A stretch of DNA of 64,000 nucleotides from Tubulanus polymorphus (taxonomy: Eukaryota > Nemertea > Palaeonemertea > Tubulaniformes > Tubulanidae), in the NCBI RefSeq assembly GCF_964204645.1, contig NC_134031.1:8968501-9032500 (forward strand), given 5' to 3'. The first letter of the stretch is position 1, and each line of letters starts with the position of its first letter. This document shows positions 1 through 12,100 of the stretch, piece after piece. The translations under genes and the position numbers were made by a program. The notes beneath the pieces were generated by a model. It worked only from the letters and a program-made list of their open reading frames with translations. It was not told where the DNA came from and did no database searches.

Positions 1-110
1 ATAATATAGGGTTTCATAAAGATCACCTAGTAGAAATCAGGAAAATTTCATAGTAGAGCAAAATGAAAAACAATATACTAAAATGAAAATGTTCATACGT
101 ACATGTGTAC

Positions 111-192
111 TGCTAATCCCTTCCAGTAATAGTTTAGTAACTTCAGCTTGTCGATCAAATTCAAGCTGGCAGGACTTCTCTTCCTTCTCTGC
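111..192 (-). CDS. SH3GLB1: Endophilin-B exon 7 (BAR domain)
   Basis: This 82-nt exon has acceptor tttttctag just above 192 and donor gtacac just below 111. It starts in phase 0 and ends after the first base of a codon. It encodes AEKEEKSCQ, then EFDRQAE and LLLEGIS, the most conserved helical stretch of the endophilin-B BAR domain and the part that makes assignment to the B subfamily (rather than A) secure. The next exon, expected to continue with the Thr-His block of the family, lies beyond position 1. The intron side of the acceptor runs within about 10 nt into a repeated sequence (202-350). Confidence 0.95.
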
Positions 193-3100
193 CTAGAAAA
201 ATAACAAGAAAATTAATTTTAATAAATCATTTGACGCCTGCAAAAAATGGAGAATTTTTGGGATAAACTAATGTGGGATTGCAAATTTAAAATGGAAGTT
301 TTAAGAAATTTGGGAAATTGTGAGATTTGGCGATGGGGTAGGTGATATAGGTCGAGGGCCAGGCTAATTAGCCCATCGACGCTGCCACTCGATCCTCTTG
401 ATTCTGGGTTGAAGTAGACATTGAAATAGTAATAGGCTTGTTTATGTTATTCTGTATGAATTGCGCATCTGTTTTGTATGTTGTATTTTCTTATTTTGAA
501 ATTTGTAAGTGTATTGAATTTGGGAATCTTATATGTAATGTTTAAACCTCAACAATAGAACATCAGATATTGAAATCCTAAAACAAATCACTACAGATCA
601 CGAGCAGTGGAGAAATAAAGTACACAACATCTTGGCGCAGCGGCGCTTGCTGATGTAACTGATGATGATGATATGTTTAACATTAAGATCAATAAAGAAT
701 TGAATTGAATTATCACCTAATACACGTGCCATCAGAGGAAGTGGAGCCGTATACGACAGCTATGCAATTATAAATTACTAATCGGGATCGTTCTCATGAA
801 ACCGGCATACCCGGCCCTTATATCGAACATATTTTCTAAAACATTTGAATATTGAAATTATATGTTTACACATTTTTATCTTGACCACTTGTAGCCGCTG
901 ATAAATTTCACACCGGCCCTACGCAGATTGTAGACAGCTTCGTCATTCCACGAGCATTCCTATGCCAGGGTCTTACTTTTATATCAGACTTCCGCATCGT
1001 GTATAAATCCGCCATTTTACCAAATAATCCGATTTACTAATCAATTCTATTCATGCCTGCCGCTTCTGATATCATCATACATCCATTACTATTACAATGC
1101 ATCTTCTCATTATATTCAATGCAATATAATATTTCGACGTTCAAATATGGCTTATTATATAATCACATGAAGACATTCTACATCTTTGTCAATAATGATT
1201 TGCCAAATAGTTTTTGTGTACATATAGACCTGTGACGTTTTGCACATCGATTTACGGTTGTGGTTTGTAAAATGAAGCTGAATGATTAACATTGTTAAGG
1301 TTTCATAATGGTAATGTTTTATAAGGCGTAAAAAAACTGACACATTCAATTCAAATATCACAAATATCTTCCAAAATTCAGAACAAGGGGCCCATGGGCC
1401 TTGAAGCATTGGCAGATAATACTGTGGTAAGGTATTAAGTGGTTAATGTATTACATCTACTGGCAAATCTTCTCCGACGATGTTGATTTGGAGGACTACA
1501 GTCATGAGGTCAATTTGTGCTAGTACGGTTTTCATTTATGCTGAAAATTAATTTCATTCTGCCTAACGATTTAGTTGCTATTTGTATTGTTCAACCTCAT
1601 TAATGCGATTCTGTTAAAAAGATGAAACTAGTTTATTCTGATGTTTTCCATCATGTCCCAGCTAAGATATTTATATCAATCAAGATTTGGATACAGAAAC
1701 CCATTTAATACAACAATTTCGCCTACACGAGATTCGTATCAACGATGTACAACTGTAAGGGTAATCTTGACTGACTGGGGTTTTTTGCATGAACTGTTAG
1801 GCCCTACTGAATAATGAAAACAAAAACAAAGATTTTTCTGAATGCAAGATCCTCTGATGCATAATAGGTACGTAGCTCAACCGGTCGAACATACGCATGC
1901 AAAATGTCACACAGAGAGCGATGCCGGCGTTGGTGTCACTGAGGCCGGCTGATGATTATTTGTTTGGCTTTACGTCGTTTGGTTTCCCAAGATTCCCTAT
2001 TGGTTGTTCATTTAACCTCACAACCGGACGGCCTTTGAAGTGTTGCACACAGCCAGCGGGACTCGAACCCAGTTTTTTCTCAGCACTGATAGTGGATTCA
2101 ACAGCATCGTGCCTTATCTCACTGACACTGAGCTACTGAGGCCGTTAAATTCAGTTCCAAAAAATGTACAACAGCAGAAAATAACCACCACAATATTGCA
2201 ATTTATGACAAATGTAAATTTAATCTCTATTGTGGTGTTCAACGCATGGAAAAGATAATAACAGTTATTTTTTCCCAGCGTGCATTACAAAGCGAATCTA
2301 TCTGCCGAGTGCGTACAGGGCTGCTACCATCTCGTGAGTGTGCAGGAGGCGGGTATGGCATCTTACAGAGATGAGAAGGCTGTCTTTTAAAATCCGCAGT
2401 CCTTTTCTTGAGTTGCCCATGCGAACCAGCTGAAAATCTTAGAAACTAAAAGCGTTTTCCGACCACAGAGCGATCTTGAACTCATGAACGAGTATTATAT
2501 TTTAGAAGGTAATGGCTATTTCCAATGTGGCCCATTCGATGACAATCAGCATCTCATGTATTACAGGTCGAGCCCTGAATTATTGCAGTTAAAATGCGCC
2601 AATGAATGCACACTAAAGATCATCACACAGGGTATGATATCTGAAAGCGTTCGCAGTAGGCCTACATACATTACTACTGTTGCGGCGCGCGCATGCAACC
2701 GATCGATAAAATACATACACATCCCAATTGTAGTGTGCAATGCGATACGCGACGATAAGTTAAACAGGGGCCAAACGCTTTTATGGTTCACCCATTTACC
2801 AATCGCGCCAGACCAGCTGAGTGAGACCATCATCTCTCCCCCCCTATATCTTTACATCATTTTTGGACTTTTTGGAAAAATGATTTTTCAAAACTGGAAT
2901 GCGCAGTTTCCCGCGGATCTGCGGGGAATTCTCACCTCTGATGTTAAAGTGAAAACATATCTTAGAATATGGCCGAACCGATGGAATTTTACAATAAACT
3001 CTCAGTCAACTGATTGATGATACATGGTTGTTCTCGGCGTACTTAACAATGATATTTTCCTCCAATAAATAACTCTGGTAAAATTGAATAAAATGATTTA

Positions 3101-6100
3101 TCTTAATTGATGATATAGTATCATGGGTGGTAGCCTACGATTACTGTTTGATGTTTCGTTTCATCATGAAATAGTGTTAATAGTTTTAGTAAATGCATTC
3201 CCGCACAATCACATAACTTACCTATACGGGTTTCAGTCATTAGTACAGACCTACCAACCTGACTACTTACCAAATCCTAACAAATTATTTTTAAAAGAGT
3301 AACACTGACACCCTTAAGAGTAACATGACCCCAAAGCCCTCATGAAAAGAGTAACAGAGGCACCCTGTGGGGTAATACGACTTAAAACACTTGTTTTATC
3401 AATTCCTGTGCATTTTCTATCTACTGCACTTATGTTCTAAGACATTATATCTTGACATGAGGCCATGACTAATAATGGAACACCCAAAAATATTGAATAA
3501 ATTTTTTTTATTTACTCTTAAGAACCTAAAAAAAAAAATATATTTATATCAAATCTGAAGAAAGAACAGAGTGACTCTCCAGTTAAAAACTTTTAAACGT
3601 TAAAACAACTCTATGAGACAGAGTTGCACTGAATAACATTTCTAAACACAAACATTTCTACAGTAGTAACAAACCTTTTCAACGATCGTCATATCATAAG
3701 CTATACCATGACATATCGATAAGACGATATGTCAATACCACAGTACATGCAGCGCGCGTGGAATCGACTCTTTTGAGATCTTTTGATGAACGAGTACTTG
3801 GTAGTATACGATGAGGAAAAAGTGTACCTGAGTGAATTTTTTTCAGGCGGTTCATCGTCATTTGACTCTGCCGATGAATTATTCCCGAATGATATTTCAT
3901 CGAACTGCTCCTCAATCGCCTCCGCCATGTTTAAAATCTTTTAAGCTAATTTCCAACTGAAACCGTCCAAAACAGAAACAACCAATTCTATCTATTGACA
4001 CTTAACGTTACATAAATACATCAGCATTACATAACAATATAACAATTACAATAAGATTAAGAAAAAAAAAACAATACAGAGAAATGAAATATAACATACT
4101 AACATAAACCATAATGGATAGCTAGTAGACTGGTTGCCTGTCCAAATCAATAGAGACCGATAACCAGTCTAGGTAGCGGGTAGCGAGTTTAATGAATCAC
4201 ACTACGATCGCAACCGTATTCGTTACAAAGACATGTAAAATACGCTAATGCAATAAATTTCTAGTAATTTATTCAAAACGTAGTATTACAATATTCTATC
4301 GTAACACAATTGGGAAATAACGTAATTATATGACATTTTATCGTAAAAAAAAGATCGGGATCGTAACTATTATGATTTGGCAGCTATGTGAGTAGGCCTA
4401 CCGTTCCACTGCTCTAGAAATACGTATTCTGCCGCTGAGAATAATCCCAATTAGTCTCATTGCTTCTGATAGGAGGAATAACAGTGGTATTCAAACACTA
4501 TGACATTTATATACACCGGGAGTACATAAATTTATGTTTTTCTATTCAAAAGAGGCCATTCCCCATTCTTTACTGCTAATGTCAATGCGAACATATCACT
4601 ATGCGATTATTGCTTAATCCCCTCCCATCTACCAGTTATCTAAGGAGAAAGAAGCGATAGAATACTTTTTGGACCACTAAATCAGAAATCTGTTGACGCT
4701 ATGTTGTGGGGAATAATTGAAACATTATTTTGAGTCATTTTCAGCTGTTTCTAATGTTTTACGTGAACGGAGTGACAATTTAAAGTTAAAATGAAAATGA
4801 GAAGAGTCAGCGCTATTTTCTTGTGGACTACTTTTTTAAATCCATTTGCATGACGTCATAGATGTCAACCAATGCTAAAAAGTACTTAGCTTGGTAGAAC
4901 AAAAAAAAGTACTCAGCTAGAAAGAAGTTTCAAGAGATTTCAGCATAAGACATGCGCGAAAGTTTTCTCGATGACTATAAGAACATATTACTCTATTGAG
5001 TGCATTTTTACAATGCAATGTTTTTGCATTTAGGGGTCAAATATGGGTACCCCCAATTTTTTGACAAGATATTTGCTCCTAGCTTGTTAACTGAAAAATT
5101 AGAATAGTGGTTACAGTTGCATTCGGCAGCCATTGCCTAGACGCTTGTAACGATTTGTTTGACTAAGCAGTCCTTGCCTTCTCAGAATCATTGACAGCTT
5201 TTTACCACAATAGCAAATCACTTTCAAGGGCACATTTGCAAGTGATTTTTGTATGATATTAGAAAAGCCTTAGAAAGGAATGAACATTTAGAATAAATTG
5301 ATCCTTTTTAGTTAAAGAACAATAGTGGAGTGCTGACACAAGTCAGAATTGTTATTGAGGAATGATCACTTTTTCTCAAATTCAAATTCAAAATGACTTT
5401 ATTGACCTTAAAGGGCAAATGCCGTCAAAATTGTACTTTCCGCAATTTCTTAACCAGAAAAAAGTAGCTTGAATTGGCAGTAAATTAGTCATGTATAATC
5501 GATCAAATAAACATTGTTTGTTCACTGTATTCCCAGACCTACAAAGCTACTCACTTATATACCATTATCATATCGTATACAACGGTAGCAACAGTATACA
5601 ATGGTAAGAGTTCAAAATTCAAAGACACTTCTTACACCCTACTCTAATGAAATGACTGGAAGCTTTGAGAGCTTGTGAGAGATGACGTCAGAAAGGTGCA
5701 CATGCTAACGTTAACAATAACAGTAAGCACGCGCTGAAATTGCTGATTTAAAAGTCGTATTTCTCAGTAATGAACTAAATTTCAAACCAGTTGCATATTT
5801 GATATTTGTGAATATATCACATTTTAAAATAACTTTTACATAATATTCTATTTTGACAGCATTTGCACATAGATCAATGTAACATAGGTAACCTTGCAAC
5901 TACCAGGTATATTGTTGTACTTGCACAATAAAATCAGTTTTTGAAAATGACCCATAGAATGGGCTGAAACGTCAAATTCTCATCTAGTTTTTCATTATAT
6001 TGTGGGTTATTAATTCATTAATATCAGACAGTCACTTGTTTATGGAACACATCGTAGTACATGTTTAAGTATAGGTCTATGACAATGCACTGCTTCAAGA

Positions 6101-9100
6101 ACCAAATTTCTTAACCCTTTCGGTAAAACATACATCCGGTACAGAATAGACGTACTCCATTCCCCGAAAGGGGTCACTATACGTTTTTTGTCGGAACTTG
6201 AACCCTATTGCATTTGAACGCTTCCTGGTTGTAGTAAACATCTGTTAGGTGGTGCGCAGGTACATTTTGTGAAAGAATTTAATAGTTTTATGAACTTTTG
6301 TGGTAAAACAAAAGGCAAATGGCACAAAAATGGAGACTAACAGTAAGTGAGGCGATAAGATGATATTGAATTCCAACGGCGAGAATGGCTCTGATCAGCG
6401 GACTAAGGAGCGGCATAATCTGTTTATGAAGGTATTGATGAAAACAGATAGCAATAATTCTTTCGATTCAGTAGGTCTAGGGGTACCTTATGCCTAGTTA
6501 CCTAGATATATACTGTATATGATTAGCAATTAGGATAACATTTGAAGTAAAAAAATTGTTTCTCAATCTTTTCATGGACTAATTCTGAAGAAATGGAGAA
6601 TACAAATGACAGATTTTATCATCATCTATGCAGTCTGAGGTGCCCAGGGGGCACCCAGATCAAACGAGACCCCACCATTACGATATTGTTCATGGTCGAG
6701 TTCTATATTCCCGTAACATGTTTCTATGATATATTCTGTTCAATTAAATTTCTTTTGACATGATATCATAAAATAGAAGTGAAGTCCTTGATTTCTGTAC
6801 GTCAATTCGCTCTATTTTGAGTACTATTTTTCCAGGCTTCGATTCCAGAAATTTTCGGTAGTAATTTCCAATCCAAGATGACTGACATTCGTCACATGAC
6901 TTCAACGCATCAATCTGAACCAAGGAAAATTATTATGAAAAGTAGCCCTGATTCATATGTCGAATATGGTGTATAGTTTATTCATTTAGGTTTAGTAGTT
7001 TCTGAGTAATGTAATAAGTTAACTGGAGACACTAGTTTCACCCGAAAATCAGCTCAGTATTATACCATGTAAAATGGCCAGTACTGAAAGGGTTAACACG
7101 GGCTTGCCAAGATAATATTATTGCATGGTAATTGTGTTTAGAATCACACTCGGAAAATGCTAAATTCAACCCCTAAATAAAAGGCATTGGTACCTACAGC
7201 GCTCACTCTTCATGTGCCTCAATATATAAGTTTTGGGCGTTATCACCTAATTCCTGGATCTATCCAACTCTCGATTTTTTTTATATATCGCAATCAATAT
7301 CTCTTCTTTAACAGAATACTAAGTTGTAGACACATTTATTGAATAGTCACAAATGAAACCTTCACAACTCTAGATATCTGTTAATTATAGATGATCGGTA
7401 GAGACATGTCAGTAGCCAGCCCGAGTGACCACCAAATAAATTTCATATCAATATTATATATATACGAACCAGGATTCATGTACAATGAAATGCATTATAT
7501 ACACCATTCCATTTTGGTGCCATATGGTATACATACATATTGACAGGTCTCTCATATATATGTAAAAAAATCCCTTGTTATATGAAACTGATAATATTGC
7601 TAGAAAATTGACACTACGTAGCAATGTTGGATGCTAGTATCTATTAATCACATGAAACGGGACTATTCCAAAATTGATCCTAAATTTACATACACTTTTG
7701 CTTGTAACAATATGACTTCGATATGGTCTTTTTAATTAAATTACACAAAACAACGGCTGCTACACAAGTTCTCCTTGTATGTACAACACATATGCCTAGG
7801 ATTGCTGCGTGCAGCTATTCTGAACAAATGCTACCGAACAACACATTGTAACAAAAAGCATATCAAACATACTACATTGTGTTTGAAACCCACAAAAAAA
7901 AATTTCTAGTTGGACAGTTTTTAGCCTTACATAAAAGCATGCAGTGCAGTTTAATAGACTGCAGATATCAATCCAAATCTTAAGAAGAAAAATTTAAGAA
8001 AATTGACCTAACACCATTGTTCAAGAAAGTAAAATCTTAAATAAAAGCATTTTTGAACCAGAGTATCAGATTTCATTTGTATTTCATCACGTAAGTGAAA
8101 TGCTCATTGATCTGTGAAGAAAGGTTTTTGTTGGCTTAAGTTCATATCCAGTTTCATCAAATAGTTAAAGACTGATATTACTTAAAGAAAAATTGAAGAA
8201 GGAACAAATGAATTTAGACTCTGAGACAAATAAAATTACCAAGATTATTGAAAGAGAAATGATATAAATTAATGCACTAAAAAACATTAAATGGATCTTT
8301 GTGCTGGCCACCCATAAGCTACCGCTAACCTCTGTTTAACCCTGTCGCTGCAACTGACAGGCAATGCCCTTCATACATTAAATGCATTGTCAAATCAACC
8401 CCGCAAGCAAATATGACTACAGTAACGCATGCGGATACTTAAGTATTTGAATTTTACATCCAGGTGGCAGCAAGTGTTGGCATATTTTGGTAGATCGATT
8501 ATTTTGGGCGATAATCCATTTTTTTTGTATTGAATGGATACAGATGCTTTTGATTTTATGAACAAATTTTCATCAGATAGTAGATTCTACGCGTGCCATA
8601 TTGATAGATAGCCTATAATAGACCAGTGGAGGAACGCTGTTAAACGGCATTGGACAACTTTTGGTTTGTTTTTGGCCCAATAAATCGAGGCACTGAGGTA
8701 AAAAAACATGATGCAGCGAAAGGGTTGATAATACGCTAACACAAAACTTACTTTAGCCAGCTCTTCGTCCTGCAGAAACAAAACAAAATAAAATTAGATT
8801 TACTCCTTTGCCAGTTGGGAAATTAGACAATGTCAAAGCCTCAAAAGGCTATGTTTACTAATCTATAGTTTTGCCAAGACAATGTTCTGAAAAGGGAATG
8901 CTCCTTTATTCACGCACATAAGAGGGAGGTGCTCCCTATAAATATGAAAGGTTGGGGTGAACCTTTAAGGGGACATACCATCAAAATTGTACTTTGAGAT
9001 TATTAAATTAATTAACCAGATGAAACTTAAACATATAGATAATGACCTGAGATCTCTTAATTAGCTCTAAATTAGTCATTTATTTTTTCTTCACTTTATT

Positions 9101-12100
9101 TATGTACTTCCCACACCACCCAAAATGAAGTTATCTGTGACAATCAGCAGAAGCACTTGCACACTACATCATTTGTTCACTGTACTCACATACCAACAGC
9201 GCTTCTCACTAATATACCTTTATCATGTCACATACGATAGTAGCAACAGTAAGCTTATACAATGGTAAGAGTTTATTAATTCAAAAAACATTCCCAAAAG
9301 GATAAAATACCCTGTGAAATGTCTAGTGAAGTGACTGAAAGCTGCAAGCGTTTGTCAGATATGACACCAGAAATGTGCACCTGCTGACATGAACAAAAAA
9401 GAGTGAGCAAGTGCTGAAATTTAAAAGTCACATTTCTCAATACCTTAAACTACTCCCAGCATTTGGGGGCCATTAACTAATTAACTAATTTAAATTCGGT
9501 TATTTTCATGTAGCAGCAATCGTCGGTAGTTTGTTCGAGGCACTTTTCTGCCATATATTGGTAGGCTTACGTGAATTAAATAGTTCCATGTTCTCATATT
9601 AAGGGTTTTCTGTTACATCACAGAAAACCCTATTGGGATTCGCGTGTTTCTTATTATTATTATTATTATATGTCACACTATTTTATAATTTCGGAAGAGT
9701 ATCCAGATAGTTAAATAATAATAAGAACGCAACTATCACAATCTTCATGATGATAATGAGTTTATTTACATGTTCAAACGTTTCGATCGATTTCGACTCA
9801 TCTCTTCGAGTCCTTTTCAAGAAATGACATGAAAAGATACAAACTATGTATAGTATACAGTTACTAATTACAGAGAATATCATGCAGGCGTGAAGTGGCC
9901 TAGTTTACAAAGTACAATTGGATTATAAACATATCAAAATACGTTCAGTAAAAATGAGACACCATGTGTGAAGAGTTATTTGTTAATACTTGGTTTTTTG
10001 GATTTTATATATAATGCCTCTTTGAAGGTGATTTCAAAGTCATTTTTTCCAGAATCAACGATTGAAAAGTTGTTTTTTAAAGAAAAATTTGATGCACAAT
10101 TTTTACATGATGTTAAATGTTCCTTAATTGCTGAAGGCGAAGTTCCATGCTCCTTTACCCTTGTGGCCAAATGTCGCATTGTTTTACCAATGTATGTGTT
10201 ATTTGCATCACGCAAACATTTGAATTTATAAATTACATTGGCCAACAAGGGTGAAGGAGTATGGGACTTGAGTGAAAAGTAGTTCCTAATTTTGAAAGAA
10301 GTAAAGACAATACGAATATCCACGTTGTAATATTGTTTGAATAGACTCTTGAGTTTTCTGCTAAATATAATTGAAGGGAGGCCTATGTAAGGAACGAAAA
10401 AAGTGTTTCGACCTAATCTTCCCTGACCATACTAGCGGGAGTATCATCACTACATTTACTATTCAAAAATCTTCTAAGACACGAATTAAACAAATCTTGT
10501 GGGTAGCCATTTTTGTGGAAAACGTTTTTTAGGAAATCAATTTCTTGTGAGAAAACAAACTAGTGTAAGTTGATTTTCTAAATACATGAGAAGTGAAGGT
10601 TGACGATGGCGCGAAACTTTTCCCTGAACAATCATCTAGCTTATTTTGAATCTAAGCTGCTAGATGATTGTTCAGGGAAAAGTTTCGCGCCATCGTTATA
10701 CCTACGTTATGTTGATGATATTTTCTGTGTATTCAGACGTGATTCAATACATGCATCTTTCCTGGAGAAACTAAATGCACTACACCCAAATCTTAAATTT
10801 ACTTCAGAAATAGGACCGTCTACACTTCCATTTCTAGATACGTATATTTCGCTCCCAACAACGGATGATGGTACCTTCACTTCTCATGTATTTAGAAAAT
10901 CTACTTACACTAGCTTGATTCTAAACTTTTCAGATATGTGTCCGCAAAAATGGAAATTTGGCTTAATCCAATGTCTGCTCCATAGAGCATATACCATAAG
11001 CAATAGTTGGTTTGTTTTCTCACAAGAAATTGATTTCCTAAAAAACGTTTTCCACAAAAATGGCTACCCACAAGATTTGTTTAATTCGTGTCTTAGAAGA
11101 TTTTTGAATAGTAAATGTAGTGATGATACTCCCGCTAGTATGGTCAGGGAAGATAAGGTCCAAACACTTTTTTTCGTTCCTTACATAGGCCTCCCTTCAA
11201 TTATATTTAGCAGAAAACTCAAGAGTCTATTCAAACAATATTACAACGTGGATATTCGTATTGTCTTTACTTCTTTCAAAATTAGGAACTACTTTTCACT
11301 CAAGTCCCATACTCCTTCACCCTTGTTGGCCAATGTAATTTATAAATTCAAATGTTTGCGTGATGCAAATAACACATACATTGGTAAAACAATGCGACAT
11401 TTGGCCACAAGGGTAAAGGAGCATGGAACTTCGCCTTCAGCAATTAAGGAACATTTAACATCATGTAAAAATTGTGCATCAAATTTTTCTTTAAAAAACA
11501 ACTTTTCAATCGTTGATTCTGGAAAAAATGACTTTGAAATCACCATCAAAGAGGCATTATAAATAAAATCCAAAAAACCAAGTATTAACAAACAACTCTT
11601 CACACATGGTGTCTCATTTTTACTGAACGTATTTTTATATGTTTATAATCCAATTGTACTTTGTAAACTAGGCCACTTCACGCCTGCATGATATTCTCTG
11701 TAATTAGTAACAGTATACTATACATAGTTTGTATCTTTTCATGTCATTTCTTGAAAAGGACTCGAAGAGATGAGTCGAAATTGATCGAAACGTTTGAACA
11801 TGTAAATAAACTCATTATCATCATGAAGATTGTGATAGTTGCGTTCTTATTATTATTCACACTATTATTCCGTCGTTCCGGGGATCTGCTGCGAGTTTCT
11901 CCTCATCATGAGAATCAAATCGAGTACAAATTAATTTATTGCTACCAGTGATTTGGCTGCGGGCTTCGAGGAGTTTAACAATACCTATTTTTCTTTACCA
12001 AATTAACTGTGTATTTACTAAGATAAATCTTTAGTGTACCGGGGAGTCGTAGGCCTAAACTAAACACGCCGAAGAGATATAGCGGAGAAAAGCTGTTGTG

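Noticed and set aside
2040-2150. Functional tRNA gene
   Set aside because: B box is good, but acceptor and anticodon stems do not pair. Kept only as SINE-like.
2484-3017. 177-codon plus-strand open frame
   Set aside because: No recognisable domain, no splice or poly(A) context, ordinary composition. It reads like a chance ORF.
3828-3928. Alternative first exon spliced directly to endophilin-B exon 7
   Set aside because: The donor is phase 2 and exon 7 requires phase 0, so the fusion would be out of frame.
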